Translations under genes and position numbers: made by a program
In this document: positions 16,375 to 26,000 of the stretch, in pieces
Layout: each line of letters opens with the position of its first letter
Position numbering within the stretch: position 1 is the first letter of the stretch
Origin: JAJDNH01 sp964552395
GTDB taxonomy: Bacteria; Acidobacteriota; Thermoanaerobaculia; Thermoanaerobaculales; Sulfomarinibacteraceae
Reading direction: 5' to 3'
NCBI GenBank assembly: GCA_964552395.1
Contig: CAZKGM010000001.1
Coordinates: 124,001-188,000, forward strand
DNA: 64,000 bases
The notes under the pieces: model-generated
Databases searched by the model: none
What the model was told of the DNA's origin: nothing
What the model saw: the letters and a program-made list of their open reading frames with translations, nothing else

Positions 16375-18129
16375 TCAGCGTCCTTTCGCTGTGACATCGG
16401 CGGCGGTCGGCTCGGGGGCCGGACCGCCGGCGGGCTGCTCCGAGGCAAGCCCCGCCTCGAGGTAGGGGATCTCCGGGTACACAGTGAGCGCCTCTGCGCC
16501 GTGTTCGGTCACGAGGTAGGTGTCCTCGATGCGGACTCCGAGGTCCCAGAACTTCGTGTCGGCCGGCGAGCCTCTCTGGATATAGAGACCGGGCTCGATG
16601 GTGACGACCATGCCTGGCTTCATCGTGTCGGCATATGGATCGTGAACGTCAACGCCGACATGATGGCCGAGGCTGTGCAGGTAGTAGCGGGCGAGGCCGG
16701 CGTCCTCGAACACCTTGCGAGCGGCCCTGCCCAGAGCTCGGTACGAGACGCCGGGCGCCAGTCTGTCGGCCGCCGTCAGCTTGGCCTTTCGGACGAGACG
16801 AATGAGCTGGAGCTGGGGCCCGGTGTAGGTGCGGCTCACCGGGAAGGTCCGCGTCATGTCAGATGCGTAGCCACCGAAGGTGCAGCCGATGTCGACGACC
16901 ACGAAGCCCTGCTCCATGGTGGCGTCATTCGATTCGTAGTGGGGGAGGCACGCATTGGCGCCCGAACCGACGATCGAGTGAAACGCGAATCCGGTGGCGC
17001 CCTCCCGGCGGAAGGTGTCCTCCACCACGCGGGCGATCTCACTCTCGTTGACACCGGGACGCACGGCATCACCGACTGCGGCCATGGCCTGCGAGGTGAT
17101 CTCGGCCGCGCGTCGCATCGCCGCCAGCTCGCCGGCATCCTTGATGGTCCGACGGCGGTGGATGGCTCGCGCCGGCGAGCGGCCAGCCACAGCCACCAGT
17201 ACGCGGTCACGAAGGCCGGGCGTCGGCCCGATGAGAGTCAAAGGCAGCGGCCGCCCGAGGAGGTAGAAGGCGTCGTTCTTCGACAGCAGGTACCCGGGGC
17301 GGCTGAGTGTGCCGGCCGAGCGCACGCTGGCAAGCCGCGCGGCATGGACCGGATCGGCCGCGCCGACCTCGGGGGCCAGTGCGGCGAGCAGCACGAGCAG
17401 GCCGATCGCAGTGGCGGCCGCGGTCATCAAGCCGCGCATGAAATCGGGTCCGAAGGTTGCTCGGCGCTCCGCCCAGCTCCGGCGGGGGAGCGCCTGCTCG
17501 CCACGGGAGATTCTGAGTTCCGCACCTTGGACGACGACTCCGAGGATGGCCAGCGCAACCACGGCCGCGAAGGGAATCGTCCCGGGCCACACGATGGCCG
17601 CGAGCACGATGCCCGTGCCGGTGGCGAGGAGCAGGGTGCCGACGCGCGGCAGGAGCGCCGCGAGAACCACCCCTGCCACTGCCAGAGCCAGCGCCAACAC
17701 CCTGTTGGCGGAGAAGGACCCGGTGCTGAAGAGGTAGGCGCCGTACAGGGCGGGCAGCAGCCACACCGATGACAGCGCCAGTACGAGGCGGGGAACCGCC
17801 AGGTAGGCTGCGAAGAGCGCTGCGAAGGCGGCCAGCGAGGCCAAGACCGCCACCAGGTAGCTGGTCCGTGCCAGGAGTCCGAACAGCACTGCCGAGCTCG
17901 CAGCGAGGAGAAAGGTGCCGACGGTGAGCTTGGGAAAGCAAAGGCCCGCCAGCAGCAGGAAGGCCGCGGCAAGCCCGGCCAGCGCGGCGACGATGATCAG
18001 CAGTGGGCTGTGCTCTGCCACCAGCCCGATTGCAAGGGCCGGGTCGGTGGCGGCAAACGAAGGGCGCGTCGCCAGCAGCGCGGCGGAGAGTGTCGCGGCC
18101 GCTGCGGGCCGGCGGAGTGTGGCGTCCAT
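16375..18129 (-). CDS. Membrane-anchored M24 (Xaa-Pro) aminopeptidase with multi-span N-terminal domain
   Basis: 584 residues. An N-terminal signal-like segment is followed by about eight hydrophobic segments up to ~residue 270, then, from ~330, an M24 'pita-bread' metallopeptidase. All five metal ligands are visible: VVDIGC and SDMTRTF (Asp, Asp), SLGHHVGVDVHD (His), TIEPGLYI (Glu) and VRIEDTYLV (Glu). The creatinase N-terminal domain usual in PepP-like enzymes is missing; its place is taken by the membrane region, which resembles DUF4203/TMEM198-like proteins. The enzyme would cleave peptides with proline in the second position at the membrane. AAGGAGG fixes the start at 18129. It heads a minus-strand transcript with the patatin-like and GGDEF-like genes. 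Confidence 0.8.
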   Translation of the reverse strand: MDATLRRPAAAATLSAALLATRPSFAATDPALAIGLVAEHSPLLIIVAALAGLAAAFLLLAGLCFPKLTVGTFLLAASSAVLFGLLARTSYLVAVLASLAAFAALFAAYLAVPRLVLALSSVWLLPALYGAYLFSTGSFSANRVLALALAVAGVVLAALLPRVGTLLLATGTGIVLAAIVWPGTIPFAAVVALAILGVVVQGAELRISRGEQALPRRSWAERRATFGPDFMRGLMTAAATAIGLLVLLAALAPEVGAADPVHAARLASVRSAGTLSRPGYLLSKNDAFYLLGRPLPLTLIGPTPGLRDRVLVAVAGRSPARAIHRRRTIKDAGELAAMRRAAEITSQAMAAVGDAVRPGVNESEIARVVEDTFRREGATGFAFHSIVGSGANACLPHYESNDATMEQGFVVVDIGCTFGGYASDMTRTFPVSRTYTGPQLQLIRLVRKAKLTAADRLAPGVSYRALGRAARKVFEDAGLARYYLHSLGHHVGVDVHDPYADTMKPGMVVTIEPGLYIQRGSPADTKFWDLGVRIEDTYLVTEHGAEALTVYPEIPYLEAGLASEQPAGGPAPEPTAADVTAKGR

Positions 18130-18429
18130 CTTGACCTCCTTCGTCGTCTGCCGACCGGGGAGCGGGCGTCGAGCCCGTGCTGCGAGCCCCATGAGTGTCG
18201 CACAGAAGCTCCGAAGTCTGTTACGCACCGTCGACGTTGTAGTTCTCGCGCACCCCACGAGGATTCTGGCTGAGCTTTCGTGGCAGGCCGTAATAAGCTA
18301 ACTTAACATTGGGAGTGTGTTCTTTACGGGAGTTCGTCGACAATAGGCGGGCACGGTCGCAGATTCAACGACTTCAGGCTGCCACGCTTGACGCGATGAA
18401 CGGGCGGGGCAGGAGCAGAGGGAACCGAA
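18130..18429. other. Divergent promoter region of M24 gene and efflux operon
   Basis: 300 bp without a gene. An AT-rich island at about 18288-18312 in otherwise GC-rich DNA contains TAATAA and a TAAG-N4-CTTA inverted repeat, a plausible -10 and operator for the RND operon. No regulator gene is adjacent. Confidence 0.35.
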
Positions 18430-21400
18430 ATGTCGGAGCGAACCAACCCCATCGTCCGCTTTGCGGTCGAGCGCCGGGTCACCATGACCATGTGTGTGCT
18501 CGGGGTGTTGGTGCTGGGATGGCTGTCCCTGACCCGCCTTCCGCTCGAGTTTCTGCCGACGGTGTCATCGTCGCACATCTCGGTGCGCGCGCCATATCCG
18601 TCCTCGTCGCCCGAGGAGACGGAGCGACTCATCGTACGTCCCCTCGAAGAGATCCTCGGCACGGTTAACGGGATCGATACGCTGACGGCCACCTCGTCGG
18701 CAGACTCCGGCACCGTTGTACTAGGCTTTGTCAATGGGACCGACATGGACCTCGCGGCAGTTGAGGTCCGCGACCGGGTCGACCGCGTCCGCAACCTACT
18801 GCCCACCGACCTGGAGCGTTTGCGGATCCGGCGCTTCCAGACCAGCGACATCCCCGTGATCCGATTCGACCTCAGTGCTCCCTGGGGAACTGACCGCTTC
18901 TACAACTTCGTCGAGGAGGTGGTCGAGCGGCGGCTGGAGCGGCTGGAAGGGGTCGCCGACGTCGACATTCACGGACTGCGCGAGCGGCAGCTGCAGGTGA
19001 GCATCGATCCCAGCCGCCTGGCTGCGGCAGGAGTGGGAATCCGCGACGTCGCCCAGGTCCTTCGCGCCAACAACCTCAGCCTCTCGGGTGGGAAGATCCG
19101 AGAGGGCGGACATGCCTATCTAGTTCGCTCGGTCGGCGAGCTGCACTCACTCGACGAGGTCCGTGCCCTGTCGCTCGGCCGGCACGGACTGCGTGTAGGA
19201 GACGTTGCCGACGTCTCCTTCGGGTACCCGGAGCAGGAGAGGTTCAGCTTTCTCAACGGATCGGAAGCGCTGACCATCGGCGTTTACAAGAACTCGACCG
19301 CCAACCTGCTGCAGGTGGCCGGCCGCGTGCGGGCCGAGATGAGGTCGATCCAGGCCCTGCCGGCAGCCGGAGGCCTGCACTCCAACTTCTTCTTCGACAG
19401 CTCGGAGGACGTGCGCAAGGGGCTGGCCGAGCTGCGCAACGCGGGCATCGTCGGCGGCATCCTCGCGATCGCGTTCATCTTTCTCTTCCTACGCCGTGTC
19501 CGCACCAGCCTGGTGGTCGGAATCGCCATCCCGTTGTCAGTGATCGTGGCCTTTGTGATCATGTATGTCAGCCGACAGGCCGGCTGGACCGACATGACCC
19601 TCAACATCATGTCGCTGATGGGTCTCATGCTGGCGGTCGGGATGCTGGTCGACAACTCGATCGTGGTCATCGAGTCGATCTACCGCCACCGACAGGAGCT
19701 CGGCGAGGATGCCCGCACCGCCACGCTTGACGGCACAACCGAGGTCGCGATGCCGATCGTGGCCTCGACCCTCACCACGGTCTGCGTCTTCATGCCGATG
19801 ATCTTCCTCCCGACCGGCGGCTGGTTCGCGGTATACCTCAAGAACATCGGCACTACCGTCGTCATCGTGATCGTGGCGTCGCTGGTCGTGGCGCTCACCG
19901 TGGTTCCGATGGCCGCGGTGCTGCTGCTGAAGAGCGAGTCCGAGAAGCGTTACGCCTTCTTCGACCGCTGTGCCGATTTCTACGCGAGCACGCTTCGCTT
20001 CAGCCTACGTCACCGCCTGGCCTTCGTGCTCCTCATCATCGGCCTCCTGGTGTGGTCGTGGAACCTCTACGAGGGGACCGGCCGTTCCTTCTTCACGCGG
20101 TCGTTTGCGCGGCAGCTGGCGATACAGGTGGATACACCGAAGGCCTACTCGCTGGACCAGAAGAGGGCGCTGTACAGGAAGGTGTACGACCTCCTCGACA
20201 GCCATCGTGCCGACCTCGAGATCAAGGACATCTCCTACCGGTACCAGAGAGGTGCCGGACGTTCCCGCGGCTGGCGAGGGAACAACCGCTTTCGGGTGTA
20301 CCTCACCGACGAGGAGGAGAGCCGCCTGGGTACCGCCGAGATCCGCGACAGGATCGAGAAGCTCCTGCCCACGGAGCCGGGGGTCAAGTTCACGATCGCA
20401 CGCTCGATGCACGGCCACTCGGGGGAGGGCTCGAGCCTCGACATCGAGCTGTACGGCGATCGCCCCGAGGTGCTGGAGCTCCTGTGCCAGACGGTGGTGG
20501 CCCGTCTTCAGCGGGTCCCGGTCCTCCGCGACATCGACACCAGCTTGACGAGCGGGGACGAGGAGATCCATGTGCGTCCGGATCGGGAGCGCGTCCTCCA
20601 GGCGGGGCTGTCCTCACGGCTGGTCGGGGTGAGCATTGCCGGCGCGCTCTCGGAACGGGCGGTCGGCACCTTCCGTACCGGCGATCGCGAGCTGAATGTC
20701 GTGGTGCAGTACCGAAGGCAGGACCGGCGGACCCTTGACCAGCTGAAGAAGATGCCCCTGGCGTTCGGACGCTCGCCGCTGCCGGCATCGGCGCTGGCCG
20801 AGTTCACCCAGGTCCAGGGTGCGCGCACGATCGAGCGGGAAAATCGCCGTTCGGTCATCCACGTCACCGCGGACACCGCCGGTGGGGCACCTCTGTTCGC
20901 CGTCATGGGCTCCGTGGAGGCGGCACTGGGCGAGATCGGCTTCCCACCGGGCTACGGGTGGCAGCTGGGCTCCGACTTCCGCGAGCACGAGCAGGAGGCG
21001 TCGAGCGCACTGTTCATGCTGCTGTTCGCACTGGTGCTGGTCTACATGATCATGGCGGCGCTGTTCGAGAGCTTCGTGCAACCGTTCACGATCATGTTCT
21101 CCGTACCGTTCGCGTTCGTGGGAGTCGGTATCGTGATGCGGCTGGCCGGGCAGCCCAGGGGCAGTGGAAGCGACATGGGGCTGATCATCCTCGCCGGCAT
21201 TGTCGTCAACAACGCGATCGTGCTGATCGACCACGTCAACCAGCTACGACGCTCGGGGATGTCCCGTGACGAGGCGATCGTCCTCGGCGGACGGCATCGG
21301 CTGCGACCAATCCTGATGACGGCGATGACCACCGTGCTCGGCCTACTGCCGATGGTGGCGCCTTTGCTCGTACCACAACTGGTCGGCTCTCCGGAAGGCC

Positions 21401-21552
21401 GGTCCGCATTCTGGATGCCGGTGGGGTTGGTCATCATCGGCGGGCTCATTTCATCGACCTTCTTGACGGTCACCGTAATCCCGATCGTCTACTCGTTGAT
21501 GGACGACTTGAAGCGGTTCGCTACACGAGTCGCACGTGAGGTAGCACAATGA
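18430..21552 (+). CDS. RND efflux permease 1 (HAE1/AcrB type)
   Basis: 1040 residues, the normal length for an inner-membrane proton-driven RND pump, with two sets of six membrane helices and two large periplasmic loops. Signature stretches: helix 1 (PIVRFAVERRVTMTMCVLGV), helix 4 (MLAVGMLVDNSIVVIESIYR, with the proton-relay Asp followed by Asn) and helix 10-11 (IVVNNAIVLIDHVNQLRRSG). It would export a drug, lipid or other hydrophobic compound with the adaptor encoded next. The adaptor's ATG overlaps this stop by 4 nt, so translation is coupled. Substrate unknown. Confidence 0.9.
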   Translation: MSERTNPIVRFAVERRVTMTMCVLGVLVLGWLSLTRLPLEFLPTVSSSHISVRAPYPSSSPEETERLIVRPLEEILGTVNGIDTLTATSSADSGTVVLGFVNGTDMDLAAVEVRDRVDRVRNLLPTDLERLRIRRFQTSDIPVIRFDLSAPWGTDRFYNFVEEVVERRLERLEGVADVDIHGLRERQLQVSIDPSRLAAAGVGIRDVAQVLRANNLSLSGGKIREGGHAYLVRSVGELHSLDEVRALSLGRHGLRVGDVADVSFGYPEQERFSFLNGSEALTIGVYKNSTANLLQVAGRVRAEMRSIQALPAAGGLHSNFFFDSSEDVRKGLAELRNAGIVGGILAIAFIFLFLRRVRTSLVVGIAIPLSVIVAFVIMYVSRQAGWTDMTLNIMSLMGLMLAVGMLVDNSIVVIESIYRHRQELGEDARTATLDGTTEVAMPIVASTLTTVCVFMPMIFLPTGGWFAVYLKNIGTTVVIVIVASLVVALTVVPMAAVLLLKSESEKRYAFFDRCADFYASTLRFSLRHRLAFVLLIIGLLVWSWNLYEGTGRSFFTRSFARQLAIQVDTPKAYSLDQKRALYRKVYDLLDSHRADLEIKDISYRYQRGAGRSRGWRGNNRFRVYLTDEEESRLGTAEIRDRIEKLLPTEPGVKFTIARSMHGHSGEGSSLDIELYGDRPEVLELLCQTVVARLQRVPVLRDIDTSLTSGDEEIHVRPDRERVLQAGLSSRLVGVSIAGALSERAVGTFRTGDRELNVVVQYRRQDRRTLDQLKKMPLAFGRSPLPASALAEFTQVQGARTIERENRRSVIHVTADTAGGAPLFAVMGSVEAALGEIGFPPGYGWQLGSDFREHEQEASSALFMLLFALVLVYMIMAALFESFVQPFTIMFSVPFAFVGVGIVMRLAGQPRGSGSDMGLIILAGIVVNNAIVLIDHVNQLRRSGMSRDEAIVLGGRHRLRPILMTAMTTVLGLLPMVAPLLVPQLVGSPEGRSAFWMPVGLVIIGGLISSTFLTVTVIPIVYSLMDDLKRFATRVAREVAQ

Positions 21553-23006
21553 AGCTGTTCCGGAACTTGACCTTGATCTTCCTCGGACTGTCGGCCGTGC
21601 TCGTCGTTGCAGCGTGCGGCTCGAAGGGCGACGCCAGCGGCCAAACGTCCCGTGGAGAGCGTGGGGCCGCGCGGAGCGGTGGCCGGGACGGCCATCGCGG
21701 CGCGACACCGGCTGCGCCGCCGGCGGCCGCGGTGCCGGTACGGGTGGTGCCGGTGGAGCGCCGCGATGTTGCCTCGTACCTCGAGACCAACGGGGTGCTC
21801 GAGGCCGAGAACGAGGTCGATGTCGTAGCCCGCATCGCTGGCCCGATCACCGAGCTCAAGGCTGAGGAGGGGATGAAGGTGAAGAAGGGGACCCTCCTGG
21901 CCCTGATCGATGACCGTGAGGCACAGGCCGAGACCGACGTGGCGTCTGTCAACCGGAACGAGGCCAAGTTGGCGTTCGACAGGACAAAGTCGTCCTTCGA
22001 GCAGCAGCTCGTCTCCCGAGAGGCGTACGACTCCGCCATCTCCAAGCTCAAGGCGACCGAGGCTCAGCTCGAGAGCGCACAGCTGAAGCTCGACTACACC
22101 CGCATCCGGGCGCCCTTCGACGGGCTCGTCGTCAAGCGGTACATCAAGCTCGCAACCAACGTCACGGTGGGTACGCCGCTGTTCCGGGTATCGAACTTCA
22201 CGCCTCTGCTGTGCCCGATTCAGGTGCCCGAGAAAGAGCTGTCGAACCTGAAGGTCGGGCAGCGGGCCGTCCTCCGGGTCGAGGCCTACGGTGACGATCC
22301 TTTTCCTGCCAGTGTGCTGCGGATCAGCCCGGTTGTCGATTCCTCCACCGGAACCCTCACGGTGACCCTGGAGGCGGATGCCCACGACAAGCTGCGTCCG
22401 GGGATGTTCGCGAGTGTCGCCCTCGAGACGGCGATACACCACAATGCGCTCGTCATTCCCAAGAGCGCGCTCGTCCTCGACAGCCTCGGCGACACGGTCT
22501 ACATCAAGGACGGCGATGTGGCACGCCGGCGCGAGGTCAAGCTCGGCTTCCGCGAAGGGAGCGCAGTGGAGGTCCTGGATGGGCTGGCAGAGGCCGACAA
22601 CGTGATTGTTCTCGGCCAGGAGGGTCTGTCGGACGGCACGCCGGTCGCGACCTTGACCGAGCAGAAGGCCGCACAAGGCGAGCCGCCAGAAGCCGCGGCG
22701 GCCGAGGTCGCCGGCCTCGGTTCGGCGAACCCCCAACGGCTCGAGGAGATCAAGCAGCGGATGCGCGAACAGGGCATGAGCGACAATGAGATCCAGCAAC
22801 GCCTTCAGCGGATGCAAGGCGCAGGGGGTGGACAGCAGAGAGGTCGCGCCGAGCCGGCCGCAGCTCTGCCGCCTCGGTTGCTGGAGCGGCTGAGGACCGC
22901 AAGTCCGGGGGAGCTGGAAGGCATCAAGCAGCAAATGCGGGACCGCGGCATGAGCGCCGAGCAGGTCGAGGCCGCGGTGCGCGCGGCCCGTGGTGCGAGC
23001 AAATGA
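21549..23006 (+). CDS. RND periplasmic adaptor (HlyD/AcrA family) with C-terminal helical repeats
   Basis: 485 residues; a lipoprotein signal ends at AAC-GS (Cys ~24), followed by a Gly/Ser/Arg linker. The adaptor core is intact: lipoyl half-motifs (GVLEAENEVDVVARIAGPI and LDYTRIRAPFDGLVVKRYIK), a short coiled-coil hairpin and the beta-barrel/membrane-proximal domains (ISPVVDSSTGTLTVTLEAD). After ~residue 380 comes an extra ~100-residue tail with two copies of a helical repeat, E-x-IKQxMRxxGMS (about 397-422 and 456-481). This tail is not part of standard adaptors. ATGA overlaps couple it to the permease genes on both sides, so one adaptor may serve both pumps. Confidence 0.88.
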   Translation: MKLFRNLTLIFLGLSAVLVVAACGSKGDASGQTSRGERGAARSGGRDGHRGATPAAPPAAAVPVRVVPVERRDVASYLETNGVLEAENEVDVVARIAGPITELKAEEGMKVKKGTLLALIDDREAQAETDVASVNRNEAKLAFDRTKSSFEQQLVSREAYDSAISKLKATEAQLESAQLKLDYTRIRAPFDGLVVKRYIKLATNVTVGTPLFRVSNFTPLLCPIQVPEKELSNLKVGQRAVLRVEAYGDDPFPASVLRISPVVDSSTGTLTVTLEADAHDKLRPGMFASVALETAIHHNALVIPKSALVLDSLGDTVYIKDGDVARRREVKLGFREGSAVEVLDGLAEADNVIVLGQEGLSDGTPVATLTEQKAAQGEPPEAAAAEVAGLGSANPQRLEEIKQRMREQGMSDNEIQQRLQRMQGAGGGQQRGRAEPAAALPPRLLERLRTASPGELEGIKQQMRDRGMSAEQVEAAVRAARGASK

Positions 23007-26000
23007 AGATCGTCGACGCCTCGATCCGGCGTCCGGTCACCGTGGTGGTGTTCTCGGCAGCAGCCATCGTCTTCGGCGCCGTAGCTTTCAGCCATCTGGC
23101 GGTGGACCTGCTCCCCAACATCACGTACCCGTCAATGACGGTGAAGACAGAGTACCCGGGGACTGCCCCGGCCGAGGTGGAGTCGCTGCTGACGCGACCG
23201 ATCGAGAACGCCGTCGGGGTCGTGAACAATGTCGTCAGGGTGACGTCGTCGTCGCGAGCCGATGTCAGCGAGGTGACGCTCGAGTTCGCGTGGGGGACCA
23301 ACATGGACTTCGCCGCACTGGACGTGCGCGAACGCCTGGATGTGGTCCGCCTCCCGCCGGAGGCAGAGAGGCCGATCCTGCTTCGCTACGACCCCAAACT
23401 GGACCCGATCATGAAGATCTCGCTCTTCGGCTCTGCCGACCTCGCCCGTCTGCGCTTCGTAGCGGACGAGAGGATCAAGCGCGAGCTCGAGCGCGTGGAG
23501 GGTGTAGCGGGTGTGCTGGTGAGCGGCGGGTTGGAGGAGGAGATCGAGGTCGAGCTCGACGAGCGCAAGCTGGCGAACCTCGGCATGACAGCCGAGCAGG
23601 TGCGGAGCCGGCTGGCGGCGGAGAACGTCAACCTCACCGGTGGCACGCTGCGGGAGGGTGAGACTGAGTACCTCGTCCGTACACTGAACGAGTTCAAGCG
23701 TCCGGCCGATATTCAGCGCATCGTGATACGGCGGTCCGGCGATACGATCATCCGCCTCGAGGATGTGGCCCGCGTGTTCACCGGACACAAGGAACGCGAC
23801 ATCATCACCCACGTCGACGGCCACGAGAGCGTGGAGCTGGCCCTGTACAAGGAGGGCGGGACCAACACGGTCACCGTCTCAGATGCCGTGAAGACCCGAC
23901 TCGACAGCCTCCGCAAGGAGATCACTGCCTCCAGCCCCAACCTGCGCCTCCAGGTCGTTACGGACCAGGCCCACTACATCCGTCAGTCGGTGCAGCAGGT
24001 TCTCAAGAGTGCCGTTTACGGTGGCATCTTGGCAGTGCTGGTGCTGTTCTTCTTCCTCCGCAGCGTCAAGAAGACGGCAATCATCAGCCTTTCTATTCCG
24101 GTCTCGGTGGTGGCGACCTTCTTCCTCATGTACGTGTCCGGGATCTCGCTCAACGTCATGTCGCTCGGTGGGCTGGCCCTGGGCGTCGGGCTCCTGGTCG
24201 ATAACGGCATTGTCGTGCTTGAGGCCGTGCAGCGCCGGAGCGAGGACGGGCTGGACGAGGTCACTGCGGCACGGGAGGGAACATCCGAGGTTGCGAAGGC
24301 GATCACGGCATCCACGCTGACCACAATCTGCGTTTTCGTGCCCATCATCTTCGTCGAAGGAGTGGCGGCACAGCTGTTCCGGGACCAGGCGATCACGGTG
24401 GCCTGCTCGCTGGTCGTGTCGCTGATTGTGGCGCTGACGGTCGTGCCGATGCTGGCGTCGCGCCGACTGCACTGGGCTGAGCCGGCCGCGGAGGAGGCGG
24501 CGGACGAGAGACCGAGCTTCTTTCTTTCGCGCTGGGTGAGTGAAGGGGTGCTGTGGGTGTCTGTGCGTGTGCTGAGGGGTGCGAAGGCGGTGGTCGGAGG
24601 GCTGTCATGGGAGCTCGGGCGCCTCGCAAAGCCGTTCCTCGACCTATTCGATGCCGGGCTGGCCGGCTTTCGAGCCACCTATGAGCGCGCTCTCGCGGTC
24701 GTCTTGCGGCATCCGGTGATAACCGTCCTCATCACGGCCCTCTGCCTGGCCGGTAGCCTCGGGTTGTACCGCCAGCTTGGCAGCGAGCTCATCCCGGAGC
24801 TTGTCCAGGGAGAGCTGTACGTCGACATCGAGATGCCGCCGGGAACTCGCCTCGAGGTGACCCAACGCCAGCTCGGCGGGCTGGAGGCGTACGCCCAGAA
24901 GCTGCCTGGCGTGCGCACGGTGTACTCCATCGCCGGTGCGTCAGGTGAGCAGGGAGGAGCGGCGGGGGAGATTCGTGAGAACATCGGCCAGCTTACCCTG
25001 ACGCTCGACCCGCCGATCTCGCGCGAACGCGAGGGGGCGGTGATGACCGCGCTGAGGCAGCGTCTCGATGACGAGAACCGGGTTCTGAAAGAGACGGCGC
25101 TGGACCGAAGTGCGACCAGCAGCGAGCCGGTGATCCAGTACCGTTTCGGACGCCCATCCTACTTCAGCTTCAAGACCGCGATCGAGCTGGAGATCCGAGG
25201 CGAGAACCTCGCACTGCTCAAACGCCTGGCCTCCGACGCCATGAACCGGATGCGCCGTATCAGTGGGCTCGCGGACCTCAAGTCGTCCACGGAGGGCGGG
25301 TATCCCGAGCTGCAGGTGCGTTTCGACCGGGATCGTCTCGCTGCCTTCGGGTTCACCGTCAGCCAGGTGGCGGAGAAGATTCGGACCAAGGTTGAAGGGG
25401 ACATCGCGACCGACATCACTCGCACGGACCGTACCATCGACATTCGCGTTCGCGACCAGGAGCGCTACCGCGACAGCGCGCGAGGCCTTGCCAACCTCAA
25501 TGTGGCCGAGACTGGAACGACAGCGATCCCGCTGTCGGCAGTGGCCGAGGTCGTGCCGACTCAGGGTCCGGCGGAGATCCGGCGTGGTGACGGGAGTCGA
25601 GTGGCGCTGATTACCGCCAACCTTGCCGGCCGCGACCTGGGCTCCGTGTCCAAGGATATCGAGGACACGCTGAGAGGCATGACTTGGCCTGAGGGGTACG
25701 ACTGGCGGCTCGGAGGCCAGGAGAAGGAGATGAAGACCTCGTTCGGGAGCATGGGCCTCGCCTTCGGCCTGGCCGTCTTCATGGTCTACCTGGTCATGGC
25801 CTCGCAGTTCGAGAGCCTGCTCCACCCGTTCGTCATCCTCTTTTCGGTGCCGTTCGCAGTGATCGGTGCCTTCGTTGCCATGTACCTCTTCCACGTCACG
25901 ATCAGCGTTGTCTCCCTCATCGGGCTTGTCCTGCTCGCGGGCATTGCCGTCAACGATGCAATCGTCAAGATTGACTACACCAACCAGTTGCGCCGGAGCG

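Noticed and set aside
16093..17772. 559-codon plus-strand frame
   Set aside because: It is antisense to the patatin-like and M24 genes, whose motifs are unmistakable; its sequence is low-complexity Arg/Gly/His without any domain.
21489..22934. 481-codon minus-strand frame
   Set aside because: Antisense shadow of the RND adaptor gene, which has lipobox, lipoyl motifs and ATGA coupling on both sides.
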